A stretch of DNA of 64,000 nt from Pseudonocardia autotrophica (GTDB taxonomy: Bacteria > Actinomycetota > Actinomycetes > Mycobacteriales > Pseudonocardiaceae), in NCBI RefSeq assembly GCF_003945385.1, contig NZ_AP018920.1, positions 4,216,001-4,280,000 on the forward strand. Reading direction: 5' to 3'. The notes beneath the pieces are model-generated. The model did no database searches. It saw only the letters and a list, made by a program, of their open reading frames with translations, and was not told where the DNA came from. Below are positions 1 through 7,580 of the stretch, piece after piece. The position numbers and the translations under genes are program-made. The stretch's first letter is position 1, and every line of letters starts with the position of its first letter.

Positions 1-859
1 ATCGGCCCTGCCCGGTCGGGTCGTGCTCGCCGAGCGCCAGCCGGAGTTGGTTACTGCGTTGCTGGTGGGCCCGCATCCGGTAGGAGGGCCCGTCGATGGC
101 GACGACGATGCCCCGGTGCAGCAGCCGGTCGAGCAGCGCGGCGGCCAGCATCGGGTCGGCCAGCCGGTCACCCCAGCTGGCCACTCCGGCGTGGCTGGTC
201 ACGATCGTCGACGACTTCAGATAGCGGCGGTTGATCACCTCGAACAGGGCGGCGTTCGCGTCCGGGTCCGGCGCGGTGCGGGAGTAGGCGAACTCGTCGA
301 TCACCAGCAGCCGGGGGCCGCAGTAGAACCGCATCGCGGTGGCCCAGCGTCCTTCCAAGGCGGCCTTGCGGCAGCGTTTGGCCAGTTCGGCGGCGGTGGT
401 GAAGTAGACCCGGTGCCCGGCATCGACCGCGGCCCGGGCGAGTGCGACCGCGAGCATCGTCTTGCCGGTGCCGGGTGGACCGACGAACAGGACGTTGCCG
501 GCGTCGTCGAGGAAGCGCAGCGCCGCGAGCTCACGCACGAGTTTCTCGTCGACCCCGGGTTGGGCGGCGAAGTCGAACTCGTCCAGGGTCCAGGAGTGCG
601 GCAGGCAGGCGAACCGCAACCTGCCGGCCAACCGACGGGCCTCGGCGTGGGAGACCTCGAGCCCGAGCAGCCGTTCCATCACCGCGGTGGGCGAGAGCTG
701 CTCGGCGCGGGCGGCGTCGAGCACCCCGGTCAACGCCTCGGCGGCCGTGCCCAGCTTGAGGACCTCCAGGTGAGCGCGCAGCCGCTGATAGGTCGCCGCC
801 TCGCTCGAGCCGTCGGGTTCAGCCTGGTTGACCGCATGGTCGGGCCGGTGGGTGTTCAT
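1..859 (-). CDS. istB: IS21 transposition helper ATPase IstB (3' end outside window)
   Basis: IstB is the AAA+ helper that loads target DNA for the IstA transposase. Translating the reverse complement from the ATG at 859 gives 286 residues before the window edge. Walker A is GPPGTGKT at residues 127-134 and Walker B is VIDEF at about 186-190. The start overlaps the istA stop (ATGA), as usual for IS21. Only the last part of the C-terminus appears to be missing, since typical members are about 250-300 residues and a GEHD segment is reached near the edge. No frameshift is visible in the part seen. Confidence 0.9.
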   Translation of the reverse strand, partial: MNTHRPDHAVNQAEPDGSSEAATYQRLRAHLEVLKLGTAAEALTGVLDAARAEQLSPTAVMERLLGLEVSHAEARRLAGRLRFACLPHSWTLDEFDFAAQPGVDEKLVRELAALRFLDDAGNVLFVGPPGTGKTMLAVALARAAVDAGHRVYFTTAAELAKRCRKAALEGRWATAMRFYCGPRLLVIDEFAYSRTAPDPDANAALFEVINRRYLKSSTIVTSHAGVASWGDRLADPMLAAALLDRLLHRGIVVAIDGPSYRMRAHQQRSNQLRLALGEHDPTGQGR

Positions 860-2235
860 GAGCTCTCCCGCCCATCCTGTCCGCTGGTCTCGCCGGTGTG
901 GGCGCGTCCGCGCAGCGGGCGGGTGCCGGAGGCGTAGGCGTCGAAGTCGATGACGACCTGCTCGCCGCTGGCCGGGCCGGCCTGGGCGTGGCGGATCCGA
1001 TCCGCTTCGGCCAGGGCGTCGGCGGTGGGTGGGCGGCGGTGCTTGCGCGGGCAGGGCGCGCGGTCGGTGAACTCGGCGAGCACCACCCGGGTCATGGCGT
1101 CGACGTGTTCGTCGAGGCGCACCAGTGCGCCGGCTCCGTCCGGGGACCGCAGGTGATGCGCCAGCGCGACACCGCGTGCGGTGGCGATGTCCAGTGCCGG
1201 GGTGCCGAGTTGGTGGCGAACGGTCACGATCTCGCCGGTGTGCCCGGGTGGGATCGAGTAGCGGTTGCCGCGGAACGCGACCAGGGCCTGCTCGGACACG
1301 GTGCGCTCGACGCTCAGCACCGCCGGCAGCGGCGCCGGTGCCGCCCGCAACGGCTCGGCCTCGGCCAGCGCGCCCACGGTCGTCTTGCCCCCGTCGGCGT
1401 CGGCGCGGCGGCGTCCGTCGAGGCGGGCGCAGATCCGGTCCAGCCCGGCCTGGGCCCCCGCGAGGGTGGTGTCGTCGGCCAGGGTGCGCCACCAGCGTTG
1501 GGCGATCACGTGCGCGCTCTTCTCCACCGCGCCCTTGCGCCAGGCGTGCCGCGGCGGGCAGATGTCGATCCCGACCCGGTAGTGCACCGCCACCGGTCCG
1601 AAGCTGACCGTGAGCCGGCCCGAGCCGGGATGACACACCGTGGACATCCGGTCGAACCGCCACCGCCGCGTCACCCCGCCGAGACGGCCGACGACCTGGT
1701 CGAGGCCTTCGATCAGGTGCGGCTGATCGAGCGACTCGGTGATCCAGCCCCGCCACCGGCTCGAGTGCGCCAGCACCCCGAGCAGCACGAACGCGCTGCC
1801 GGCGAACCCCCAGTGCGCGGGCGGGTCGGTCAGCTCCAGGTAGTCCCACTGGGTCTCGGCGCCCGGCGGATGGGCGATCACCGCCCGCTGGCTGGTCTTG
1901 CCCGACCGACACGGCTCGCAGGCCGGGCGCAGCTCCCGGGCGCGCAGCGCGCGCGTGAACGAGGGATACGAGCCCGCATAGCCCAGCGCGGTGACCTCGT
2001 CGAACAACGTGGTCGCCCACAGATGCGGGTCCGCACCGAGCCGCAGCCGGCAGTACTCGGCGAACCCCTCGAACGGATCCGGCACGCTGCGGGCCCGCTG
2101 CCCCGGCGTGTGTTCGCCGCTCAGATAGCGGCGCACGGTCACCCGTGTGACGCCCAGATGCCGGGCGATCGCGGAGATCGTCCATCCCTGCGCGCGTAGT
2201 GCTTGTGCTTCCACGTACGACTCCCATGCGAGCAT
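856..2235 (-). CDS. istA: IS21-family transposase IstA
   Basis: This is a 459-residue DDE transposase of the IS21 family. An N-terminal helix-turn-helix lies at about residues 15-40 (segment ISAIARHLGVTRVTVRRYL), followed by an rve-type integrase core (segment ETQWDYLEL) and a C-terminal beta-barrel-like part with GNRYSIPPGH. The length fits the smaller IstA class. The stop codon overlaps the istB start by four bases, coupling the two genes. The reading frame looks intact, so the element may be active if its left end is present outside the window. Confidence 0.9.
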   Translation of the reverse strand: MLAWESYVEAQALRAQGWTISAIARHLGVTRVTVRRYLSGEHTPGQRARSVPDPFEGFAEYCRLRLGADPHLWATTLFDEVTALGYAGSYPSFTRALRARELRPACEPCRSGKTSQRAVIAHPPGAETQWDYLELTDPPAHWGFAGSAFVLLGVLAHSSRWRGWITESLDQPHLIEGLDQVVGRLGGVTRRWRFDRMSTVCHPGSGRLTVSFGPVAVHYRVGIDICPPRHAWRKGAVEKSAHVIAQRWWRTLADDTTLAGAQAGLDRICARLDGRRRADADGGKTTVGALAEAEPLRAAPAPLPAVLSVERTVSEQALVAFRGNRYSIPPGHTGEIVTVRHQLGTPALDIATARGVALAHHLRSPDGAGALVRLDEHVDAMTRVVLAEFTDRAPCPRKHRRPPTADALAEADRIRHAQAGPASGEQVVIDFDAYASGTRPLRGRAHTGETSGQDGRESS

Positions 2236-2364
2236 CCCGAGTGGGCTCCCTCGACGACTTCCGGCCGGTTCAACCGGAGCGTCGAGGGGGCCCGCCTACT
2301 GGTGGTGGATCTCAGTCGGCGGGTCGCAAGGGTGGTCACTTCCACTGATCAGCAGTGGTCACTT

Positions 2365-2757
2365 TCAGATGAGCGGCGGCACCTCGGCTTTCGCGACGAA
2401 CGCGCTCGTGGCCAGGTGGGCCAGGATGTCGCGGCGCAGCGAGGGAAGATGGTCGAGGTTGAAGTCCTCCAAGGTCTTGACCTGCGGGAAGTGCGCGGTC
2501 CGGATCCGCATCACGGTGCCCTTGGACTCGCGGTCGGCGACCTGACGCTGCAGCAGCGCGCCCAGATACTCCTCGTGCGACCAGTTCTCATCGCGGGCCT
2601 GGGCGGCGAGCTGTTCCCAGCAGGCCCCGATCGTCGGGGTCTTCAGGACCCGGGTCAGGTAGGCGATCATCGCCGGTAACCCGTCGGGGACTGCGGCCAG
2701 CACCGGTCCCGACGGCTCCGGGCCGGGGTCGGTGGGCGTCTTCGGTGAGGTGGTCAT
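2365..2757 (-). pseudogene. istB fragment (N-terminal 130 residues)
   Basis: The ORF encodes the N-terminal part of an IstB-like helper of a different subtype from the one at 1-859. The segment SKGTVMRIRTAHFPQVKTLE and the following DHLPSLRRDILAHLATSAF are typical of the region just before the ATPase core. It then stops in the terminal sequence of the inserted IS21, so the Walker motifs are absent. The start overlaps the upstream istA stop by four bases. Confidence 0.8.
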
Positions 2758-3433
2758 GAGCTGCTCACTTCCTCAGCGGGGCTGTCCCGGCTGCTGTCCG
2801 AGCTCGGATCCGGAATCGGGGTGGGGGTGAAGTCGACGCCGAACAGGGCGTCGTAGTCGGGCAGCGCGCGCAGGGTCACCGGGTGCCCGTCGAGATGACG
2901 CCGCTCGGCGGCCCGCCGCGCGCTGCGGTCGTGGGCCAGGGCGCGGCGCATCGTCGCGGCGGTGTCGCGATGGGCCGGGTCGGTGATCACCGCGTGGCGG
3001 GCCCAGCTGCGTTGGTGGCGGGCGACGACCTGCCCGGCGCAGTAGATGACCACCTCGCCCGGGGTGGCGGCGACGTCGACGAACCGGCCGATCACCTGTC
3101 GGTCCACCGAGTAGTCGTTGGCATCGACGCGGACGTAGTAGTCCCGCGCCAACCGGACCCGCGCGGTCAGCCCGATCGGCGGGTCCAGCGGCGGCAGCGG
3201 AGTCATCGCCGCGTAGTCACCCTCGAGCAGATCGGCCGGGCGCCCGCCGATCGCTCGGACGGTTCGGGCGTTCGCCCTGGTCAGCCAGTCGCTGATCTGC
3301 CGATTGAAGTCAGCCGGGGAGGCGAACCGTCGTCCGGGCAGGAACGAGGTCTCGAAGTACCCGTTGTTGCGCTCGACCAGCCCTTTGAACTCCGGGTCCC
3401 GCGGCGGGGCCAGCCGGATTCTCGTGGCCAGAG
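2368..3433 (-). mobile_element. IS21-family remnant, truncated on both sides
   Basis: This is what remains of a second, different IS21-type element: the 3' end of istA and the 5' part of istB. It is cut on the left by insertion of the IS21 at 1-2367 and on the right by the IS3 element at 3434-4786. No terminal repeats of this element remain in the window. It is the oldest layer of the nested IS pile at the left edge. Confidence 0.8.
2754..3433 (-). pseudogene. istA fragment (C-terminal part)
   Basis: On the minus strand an open frame runs in from the IS3 boundary with no start of its own. It reads ...FKGLVERNNGYFETSFLPG... and later VRVDANDYSVDRQVIGRF, which match the C-terminal half of IstA transposases. 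An internal ATG at 3206 gives a 150-residue ORF that should not be taken as a gene. The N-terminal helix-turn-helix and first catalytic residues are lost at the IS3 junction. Confidence 0.8.
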
Positions 3434-3459
3434 TGAACCGCCCCGGCGTGTCCGGAGAG

Positions 3460-4410
3460 CTATCGGGTTGAGTGCTCTGACTCGGGCTGGCCGATGTGTT
3501 GACGGTAGTGCGCGGCCTCCAGCTCGGCCGGGGGCAGGTCCGCGGCAGCGGAGTGCAGCCGTCGGTGGTTGAACCAGTCGACGTACTCGAGGGTGGCGAT
3601 CTCGACCTGCTCGACCGTGCGCCACGGACCTCTCGGCTTGATCAGCTCGGTCTTGAACAGCCCGATCGTCGACTCCGCCAACGCGTTGTCATACGCGTCG
3701 CCCACCGACCCGACCGAGGGCGCCGCGCCGGCCGCGGCGAGTCGTTCGGTGTAGGCGATGGACCGATATTGCGACCCCGCATCCGAGTGTGCGACCAGCC
3801 CGGACAGGTCCTTATGGCCCTGTCGGGCGCGAGTCCATACCGCGTGTTCGAGGGCATCGAGCACCAGCTCGGTACGCATCGACGTGGCCGCGCGCCAGCC
3901 CAGGATCCGCCGCGAACAGGCATCGATGACGAAGGCGACGTAGACCATCCCCGACCACGTCGGCACGTAGGTGAAGTCAGTAACCCAGAGCTGGTCCGGG
4001 GCCGGCCGGTCGAACCGGCGCTCGACCAGGTCACCGGCCCGCGGCCCACCACCGTCGATCGTGGTGCGGACCCGGCGTCCGCGGCGGACCCCGGCCAGCC
4101 CCGCCGCGCGCATCAGCCGCTCGACCGTGCATCGGGCGACGTCGATGCCCTCGCGGCCCAGCTGGATCCAGACCTTCCGAGCGCCGTAGACGCCATAGTT
4201 CTCGGCATACACCCTGCTGATCTGAGCGGTCAGTTCCTCGTCACGCACCTGCTGTCTGCTCGGGGCCCTCAACGCCGCGGCGCGGGCGGCGTAGTAGGTC
4301 GACGGGGCGATAGCCACGCCCAGCTCGGCGAGCTGGGCGCAGATCGACGCGACACCCCACCGCCGTCCCACCGTGGAGCGGGCGGCGTGCTGGTCGATGA
4401 ACCTCACCAA
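3460..4410 (-). CDS. IS3-family transposase OrfB (catalytic subunit)
   Basis: OrfB carries the rve/DDE integrase core. The DDE segments are visible as WVTDFTYVPTWSG (first Asp), HSDAGSQY (second Asp) and DNALAESTIGLFKTE (Glu). At 316 residues it has the family's normal length. The frame overlaps the end of orfA by seven bases in a different register, so the active OrfAB fusion would be made by -1 ribosomal frameshifting, as known for IS3. No interruption is seen. Confidence 0.92.
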   Translation of the reverse strand: MVRFIDQHAARSTVGRRWGVASICAQLAELGVAIAPSTYYAARAAALRAPSRQQVRDEELTAQISRVYAENYGVYGARKVWIQLGREGIDVARCTVERLMRAAGLAGVRRGRRVRTTIDGGGPRAGDLVERRFDRPAPDQLWVTDFTYVPTWSGMVYVAFVIDACSRRILGWRAATSMRTELVLDALEHAVWTRARQGHKDLSGLVAHSDAGSQYRSIAYTERLAAAGAAPSVGSVGDAYDNALAESTIGLFKTELIKPRGPWRTVEQVEIATLEYVDWFNHRRLHSAAADLPPAELEAAHYRQHIGQPESEHSTR

Positions 4411-4736
4411 CGCTTGTGTGGCCGGTCGATCTCGGCCGCGAAGAAAGCCGAAGCAGCCTTGAGGATCTCGTTGGCCCGCTTGAGCTCCGCGACCTCCCGG
4501 CGCAGCCGCTTGACCTCCTCGGACTCCTCAGTGGTGGTGCCCGGCCGGACACCACCGTCGATCTCGGCTTGACGGACCCACTTGCGCACCGTCTCCCCGG
4601 TGCCGACCCCGAGCTTGGTGGCGACGGCGTTCATCGCCGCCCACGGCGAGTCGTAGTCCGACTCGACCTCGGCGACCATGCGCACCGCCCGCTCACGCAA
4701 CTCCGGCGGATACGGCGGCTGGGAACGACGTGTCAT
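4404..4736 (-). CDS. IS3-family OrfA (HTH subunit)
   Basis: This 110-residue protein has an N-terminal helix-turn-helix (residues about 10-60, segment GTGETVRKWVRQAEIDGG) and a C-terminal leucine-rich coiled coil (EVKRLRREVAELKRANEILK). It binds the IS ends and supplies the N-terminal part of the OrfAB transposase. The IRR (4762-4786) lies just upstream of its start. Confidence 0.9.
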   Translation of the reverse strand: MTRRSQPPYPPELRERAVRMVAEVESDYDSPWAAMNAVATKLGVGTGETVRKWVRQAEIDGGVRPGTTTEESEEVKRLRREVAELKRANEILKAASAFFAAEIDRPHKRW

Positions 4737-4878
4737 GACTCCATCTCCTCAGAAGATCAAGTCTCCCGACACGCCGGGGCGGTTCAGGCCGCGGTGTGGA
4801 CCTGGCCCTGACCCACAGGGCCGCACATCTCAGATTCGCTCGCGGAGTGTGTTCCGGTAGCGAGGACTGGGGTGTCGG

Positions 4879-6078
4879 TCAGGGTGTGGCGCGCCAGTCG
4901 GGGATGTCTCCGCTGTCGGCGACGGCTTTGTCCCAGCGATCCTGCAACCCTTGGAGAAGGCGGGCGTCGACCTCGGCGGCGACGTGGGAGTAGGTCTGGG
5001 CGATCTTGTCGCCGAGGATGTGGCCGAGGCGTCGGGCTTGGGCGATGTCGGGAATCTGGTCGGCGATCATCCAGGTCTTGTGGCTGTGGCGTAGCCCGTG
5101 GAACGTCAGGCCGGGCCGTGCGGGCGGGACGGCGACGGCGGGGCGGGCGAGGTGTTCGGTGCCGTCGGCGGCGGGGCGCATCGCGCGGCGGGAGAAGTTG
5201 CTGCGCCGGTGCAGTTCTCCCTGGGGTGAGACGAACACGTGCCGGTGTGGGTGGGAGCGCAGGTGCGCGGCGAGCAGTGGAACCAGGAACGGCGGTAGCG
5301 CGATGGTGCGGGCCGATTCCGGGGTCTTCGGGGGTCCGAGGAACAACCGGTTCCCGACTTCGTGCAGGGCGCCGATGTCGGGGTCGATCACCAGGTAGCT
5401 GGTGGTGTCGCCGGTGGGGTCGAGGTGCAGGTTGTGGCGCTGCAGGCCGGTGAGCTCGCCCCAGCGGGCGCCGGTCCATCCGGCGGTGACGATCAGCGTG
5501 GCCGCCCCCTGCCCGGCGCCGGGTAGGCGTGCGGCGTTGTCGGCGATCGCGAGGGCCTGCTGGTGGGTCGCCCAGGGGCGTTCGGGGGTGCGTTCGCGGC
5601 GGCGTTTCCCGCGTCGGCGGCGGGACCCGAGGAGCGGGTTCGCGGCGATGAGGCGTTCGTCGGCGGCGTCGGAGAGCAACATTGACAGCAGCTTCCCGAT
5701 GGTGGCGACGGTCGAGGCCGCGTAGCCGTCGGCGCGAAGCTGCTTGTACCAGGCGTTGACTCTGATCGCGCTGATCTCGCCGAGGCCGTGCTCGCCCCAG
5801 CGGGGCAGGATGTGGTTGCGCAGCAGGCTGCGGTACTGGGCTTCGGTCGTGTCGTAGACGTCGAGGGCGTCGAGCCACTGCTCGACCCACTCCCCCACCG
5901 TGGTGCGCGCCCCGTCGGGGTCGAGGAACACGCCTCGGCGTTGGTCGGTCTCCATCGATTCGGCGTGTTGCCGCGCGGCGGTCTCGGAGGCGAATCCATT
6001 GACCGTCCCGATGCTGCCGTCGTCACGTCGGAACCGCACACGCCACGTACTGCGCGCACTCTTACACACCCACGCCAT
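4879..6078 (-). CDS. int: Tyrosine site-specific integrase of the ICE
   Basis: This 399-residue phage-type integrase drives insertion and, with Xis, excision. An N-terminal arm-binding segment (residues 1-50) is followed by a SAM-like core-binding domain (about 60-150) and the catalytic domain. Catalytic residues are visible: Arg in GARWGELTG (about 204), Lys in PPKTPESART (about 250), HGLRHSH (about 326-332), the His of LGH (about 351) and the nucleophile Tyr in QTYSHV (about 361). It points toward the missing left att site, as is usual. The predicted target is tRNA-Arg(CCG), from the scar at 40012-40052. The 72-bp gap to xis has only a weak ribosome site (GGTGA). Confidence 0.93.
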   Translation of the reverse strand: MAWVCKSARSTWRVRFRRDDGSIGTVNGFASETAARQHAESMETDQRRGVFLDPDGARTTVGEWVEQWLDALDVYDTTEAQYRSLLRNHILPRWGEHGLGEISAIRVNAWYKQLRADGYAASTVATIGKLLSMLLSDAADERLIAANPLLGSRRRRGKRRRERTPERPWATHQQALAIADNAARLPGAGQGAATLIVTAGWTGARWGELTGLQRHNLHLDPTGDTTSYLVIDPDIGALHEVGNRLFLGPPKTPESARTIALPPFLVPLLAAHLRSHPHRHVFVSPQGELHRRSNFSRRAMRPAADGTEHLARPAVAVPPARPGLTFHGLRHSHKTWMIADQIPDIAQARRLGHILGDKIAQTYSHVAAEVDARLLQGLQDRWDKAVADSGDIPDWRATP

Positions 6079-6149
6079 GCGTCACCCACATCCGATTTCG
6101 GTCGATTCGGCGTTTCCCGTGGCCGCGTATCGAATCGCGGCGACCCCAT

Positions 6150-6512
6150 TTATGAACGCTTGGGTGGGCGGTTTCGTCCAGTCCGCCGGTCGGGTGAATT
6201 GCACGATTCCATCCGTCGCGGCGGGCGCGTCGTCGATTCCGTCGGGCACCTGCGTGGAACGAGCTGGGCGGGGCGTGCTCCGTCGGCGGCGATGGCTGCG
6301 ATGTCGGCGCGGGAGAAGCGCAGGTGTCGGCCGATGTAGGTGGCGGGGATACGTCGCTCACCTGCGGCGCGGCGCAGCCACGACTCGCGGATCGCGAGGA
6401 TCCGAGCGGCGTCGGCGGGAGTGTGCAGTGGAAGCACTCCGACGTTCTCGTCGCTGGGCGGAACCGTTTCCCGAACGGAGTTGTCGGATCGAGAAGACTC
6501 GCTGTCACGCAT
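6150..6512 (-). CDS. Excisionase-like MerR/helix-turn-helix protein
   Basis: This small 120-residue protein has a central MerR-type DNA-binding segment (LHTPADAARILAIRESWLRR ... PATYIGRHLRFSRADI), the form taken by excisionases paired with actinobacterial integrases. GGAG lies eight bases before the ATG at 6512. It is directly upstream of int in the same direction, so the two are likely cotranscribed. The N-terminal 28 residues and the Arg/Pro-rich C-terminus look disordered. Excisionase function is inferred from fold and position. Confidence 0.8.
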   Translation of the reverse strand: MRDSESSRSDNSVRETVPPSDENVGVLPLHTPADAARILAIRESWLRRAAGERRIPATYIGRHLRFSRADIAAIAADGARPAQLVPRRCPTESTTRPPRRMESCNSPDRRTGRNRPPKRS

Positions 6513-6836
6513 GTGACTGCTCCAATTGTTGGTGACACAGAATTATCGGATGGCGCCTCGCGAACGAACGAGCTGGTGCTTCTCGTTCGGTCGCGACGGT
6601 TCACCGTTCGGATACTTCGATTCGAGGAGTCGGATCGTGGTTCCGTCCCGATCGGGCGGCGCACCGTTCGACATGCCGATTCATGATCGGTTTCGGGTGT
6701 TTCGACGGATGGTGGCGTCGGCGGTCTACGGTGTGGCCCGAAATGGGGGCTGACGACGTCGCTGACGCCCTGTCGTCGGCCCCGGGCCATCAGGGGTCCG
6801 GTGGCGCCCGGGCGGCGATGTGGGGCCGGTGCGGCG
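6513..6836. other. Intergenic region between xis and the conjugation operon
   Basis: No gene is supported here. The stretch is upstream of xis-int and downstream of the last gene of the conjugation operon, so it should hold the xis-int promoter. The only clear structure is the inverted repeat at 6560-6594. Confidence 0.5.
6560..6594. promoter_or_regulatory. Inverted repeat upstream of xis, candidate operator
   Basis: Arms GCGAACGAACGAG and CTCGTTCGGTCGC pair at 12 of 13 positions around a 9-base spacer. The repeat lies 48-82 bases upstream of the xis start, a sensible place for an operator controlling excision genes. The bound protein is unknown. Confidence 0.4.
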
Positions 6837-7580
6837 CTATCGGGTTCGGGCCGGATGGGTGGCGTCGGTCGGATCGGTGGTGATGGCTCGGCGGGTCGTC
6901 TGCCACAGCTCGCCGGGCAGGATCGCGGGATGGGTCGGGTCGGGTGAGATGACCCAGTGGTGTTCGGGGACCGGTCGCCGGTGATGGGTGCGGCCCCAGA
7001 CGCTGTACCCGGTGAGGCCGGGGTCGGTGAGGATCTGCCGGACCGTGCCGACGGTCCAGGAGCGTCGGGTGCCGGTCAGGGTGACCGGGTGCGGGTAGGC
7101 GGGGTCGTGGGCGAGGCGGTGGGCGATCTCGGGCAGCGGGATCCCGGCGCGAGCCCAGGACGCGGCGACGCGCACGGTGTGAGCGCATGCGTGGTCAAGC
7201 TGCCAGGTGCAGGGTTGGGCGCGGCCGGTGCGGGCCGCTCTCGCGCCGGGGCTCTCGCGCTGGTCAGGTCCCACGTCCAGGTCGGGCACGGCGATCCCCC
7301 ACGCTTCGCTCGGTGGGTGCAGGTCGTGGAGTGCGGGGCGGCGGTAGCCGTAGGTGATCCGCAGCGGATGGAGTCCGCGGTGCACGCGCCAAATGATCTC
7401 GTCGCGGACCCGGGTGGCGAGCTGGGCGCGGTGCTCGGTGAGAACGCGATCGCGCAGGGCAGGCGGGATGTGGCCGGTGGCGGCGAGCACGACGCCGTCG
7501 CGGCGCCGCCCGGTACGCGGACGGGAACCTCCGGCCTCGGAGGTCGGCCGGGCGAGGCGGCGGGGACGGGTACGGGTCAT
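6837..7580 (-). CDS. Recombinase-domain protein without a catalytic resolvase domain
   Basis: The 247-residue product resembles the DNA-binding Recombinase domain of large serine recombinases: an Arg-rich GYRRP segment, a helical stretch VAASWARAGIPLPEIAHRL and then WTVGTVRQILTDPGLTG followed by YSVWGR. The usual N-terminal resolvase domain with its catalytic serine is absent, so it should bind DNA but not cut by that chemistry. Its ATG overlaps the stop of the coupling-protein gene (ATGA), making it the last gene of the conjugation operon. A role in recognising or processing transfer DNA is a hypothesis. It could also be a decayed integrase, but tight coupling argues against that. Confidence 0.6.
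   Translation of the reverse strand: MTRTRPRRLARPTSEAGGSRPRTGRRRDGVVLAATGHIPPALRDRVLTEHRAQLATRVRDEIIWRVHRGLHPLRITYGYRRPALHDLHPPSEAWGIAVPDLDVGPDQRESPGARAARTGRAQPCTWQLDHACAHTVRVAASWARAGIPLPEIAHRLAHDPAYPHPVTLTGTRRSWTVGTVRQILTDPGLTGYSVWGRTHHRRPVPEHHWVISPDPTHPAILPGELWQTTRRAITTDPTDATHPARTR

Larger units (their letters stand above)
1..2367 (-). mobile_element. IS21-family insertion sequence, cut by window start
   Basis: This element carries the IS21 pair istA and istB on the minus strand, overlapping by four bases. The right terminus is placed at about 2367, where two near-identical direct copies of a 13-base motif (GTGGTCACTTCCA and GTGGTCACTTTCA) end in TTTCA, typical of IS21 multiple terminal repeats. 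The element sits inside the istB of an older IS21 remnant (2368-3433). The left terminus lies outside the window, so completeness and target duplication cannot be judged. Confidence 0.85.
3434..4786 (-). mobile_element. IS3-family insertion sequence, complete
   Basis: The 1353-bp element is bounded by inverted repeats starting TGAACCGCCCCGGCGTGTC; the outer 25 bases match at 24 positions. It holds orfA (4404-4736) and orfB (3460-4410) in the usual overlapping arrangement. The flanks (gag on the left, ggc on the right) show no 3-bp target duplication, so DNA on one side has probably been lost or rearranged since insertion. It separates the integrase from the expected left attachment site of the ICE. 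Confidence 0.9.

Noticed and set aside
23..2199. Long plus-strand ORFs across the left IS21
   Set aside because: They are shadows of istB and istA, whose minus-strand products have clear Walker and transposase motifs.
2139..2345. Upstream start for IstA
   Set aside because: The frame crosses the terminal repeats of IS21 in another register and does not join the IstA frame.
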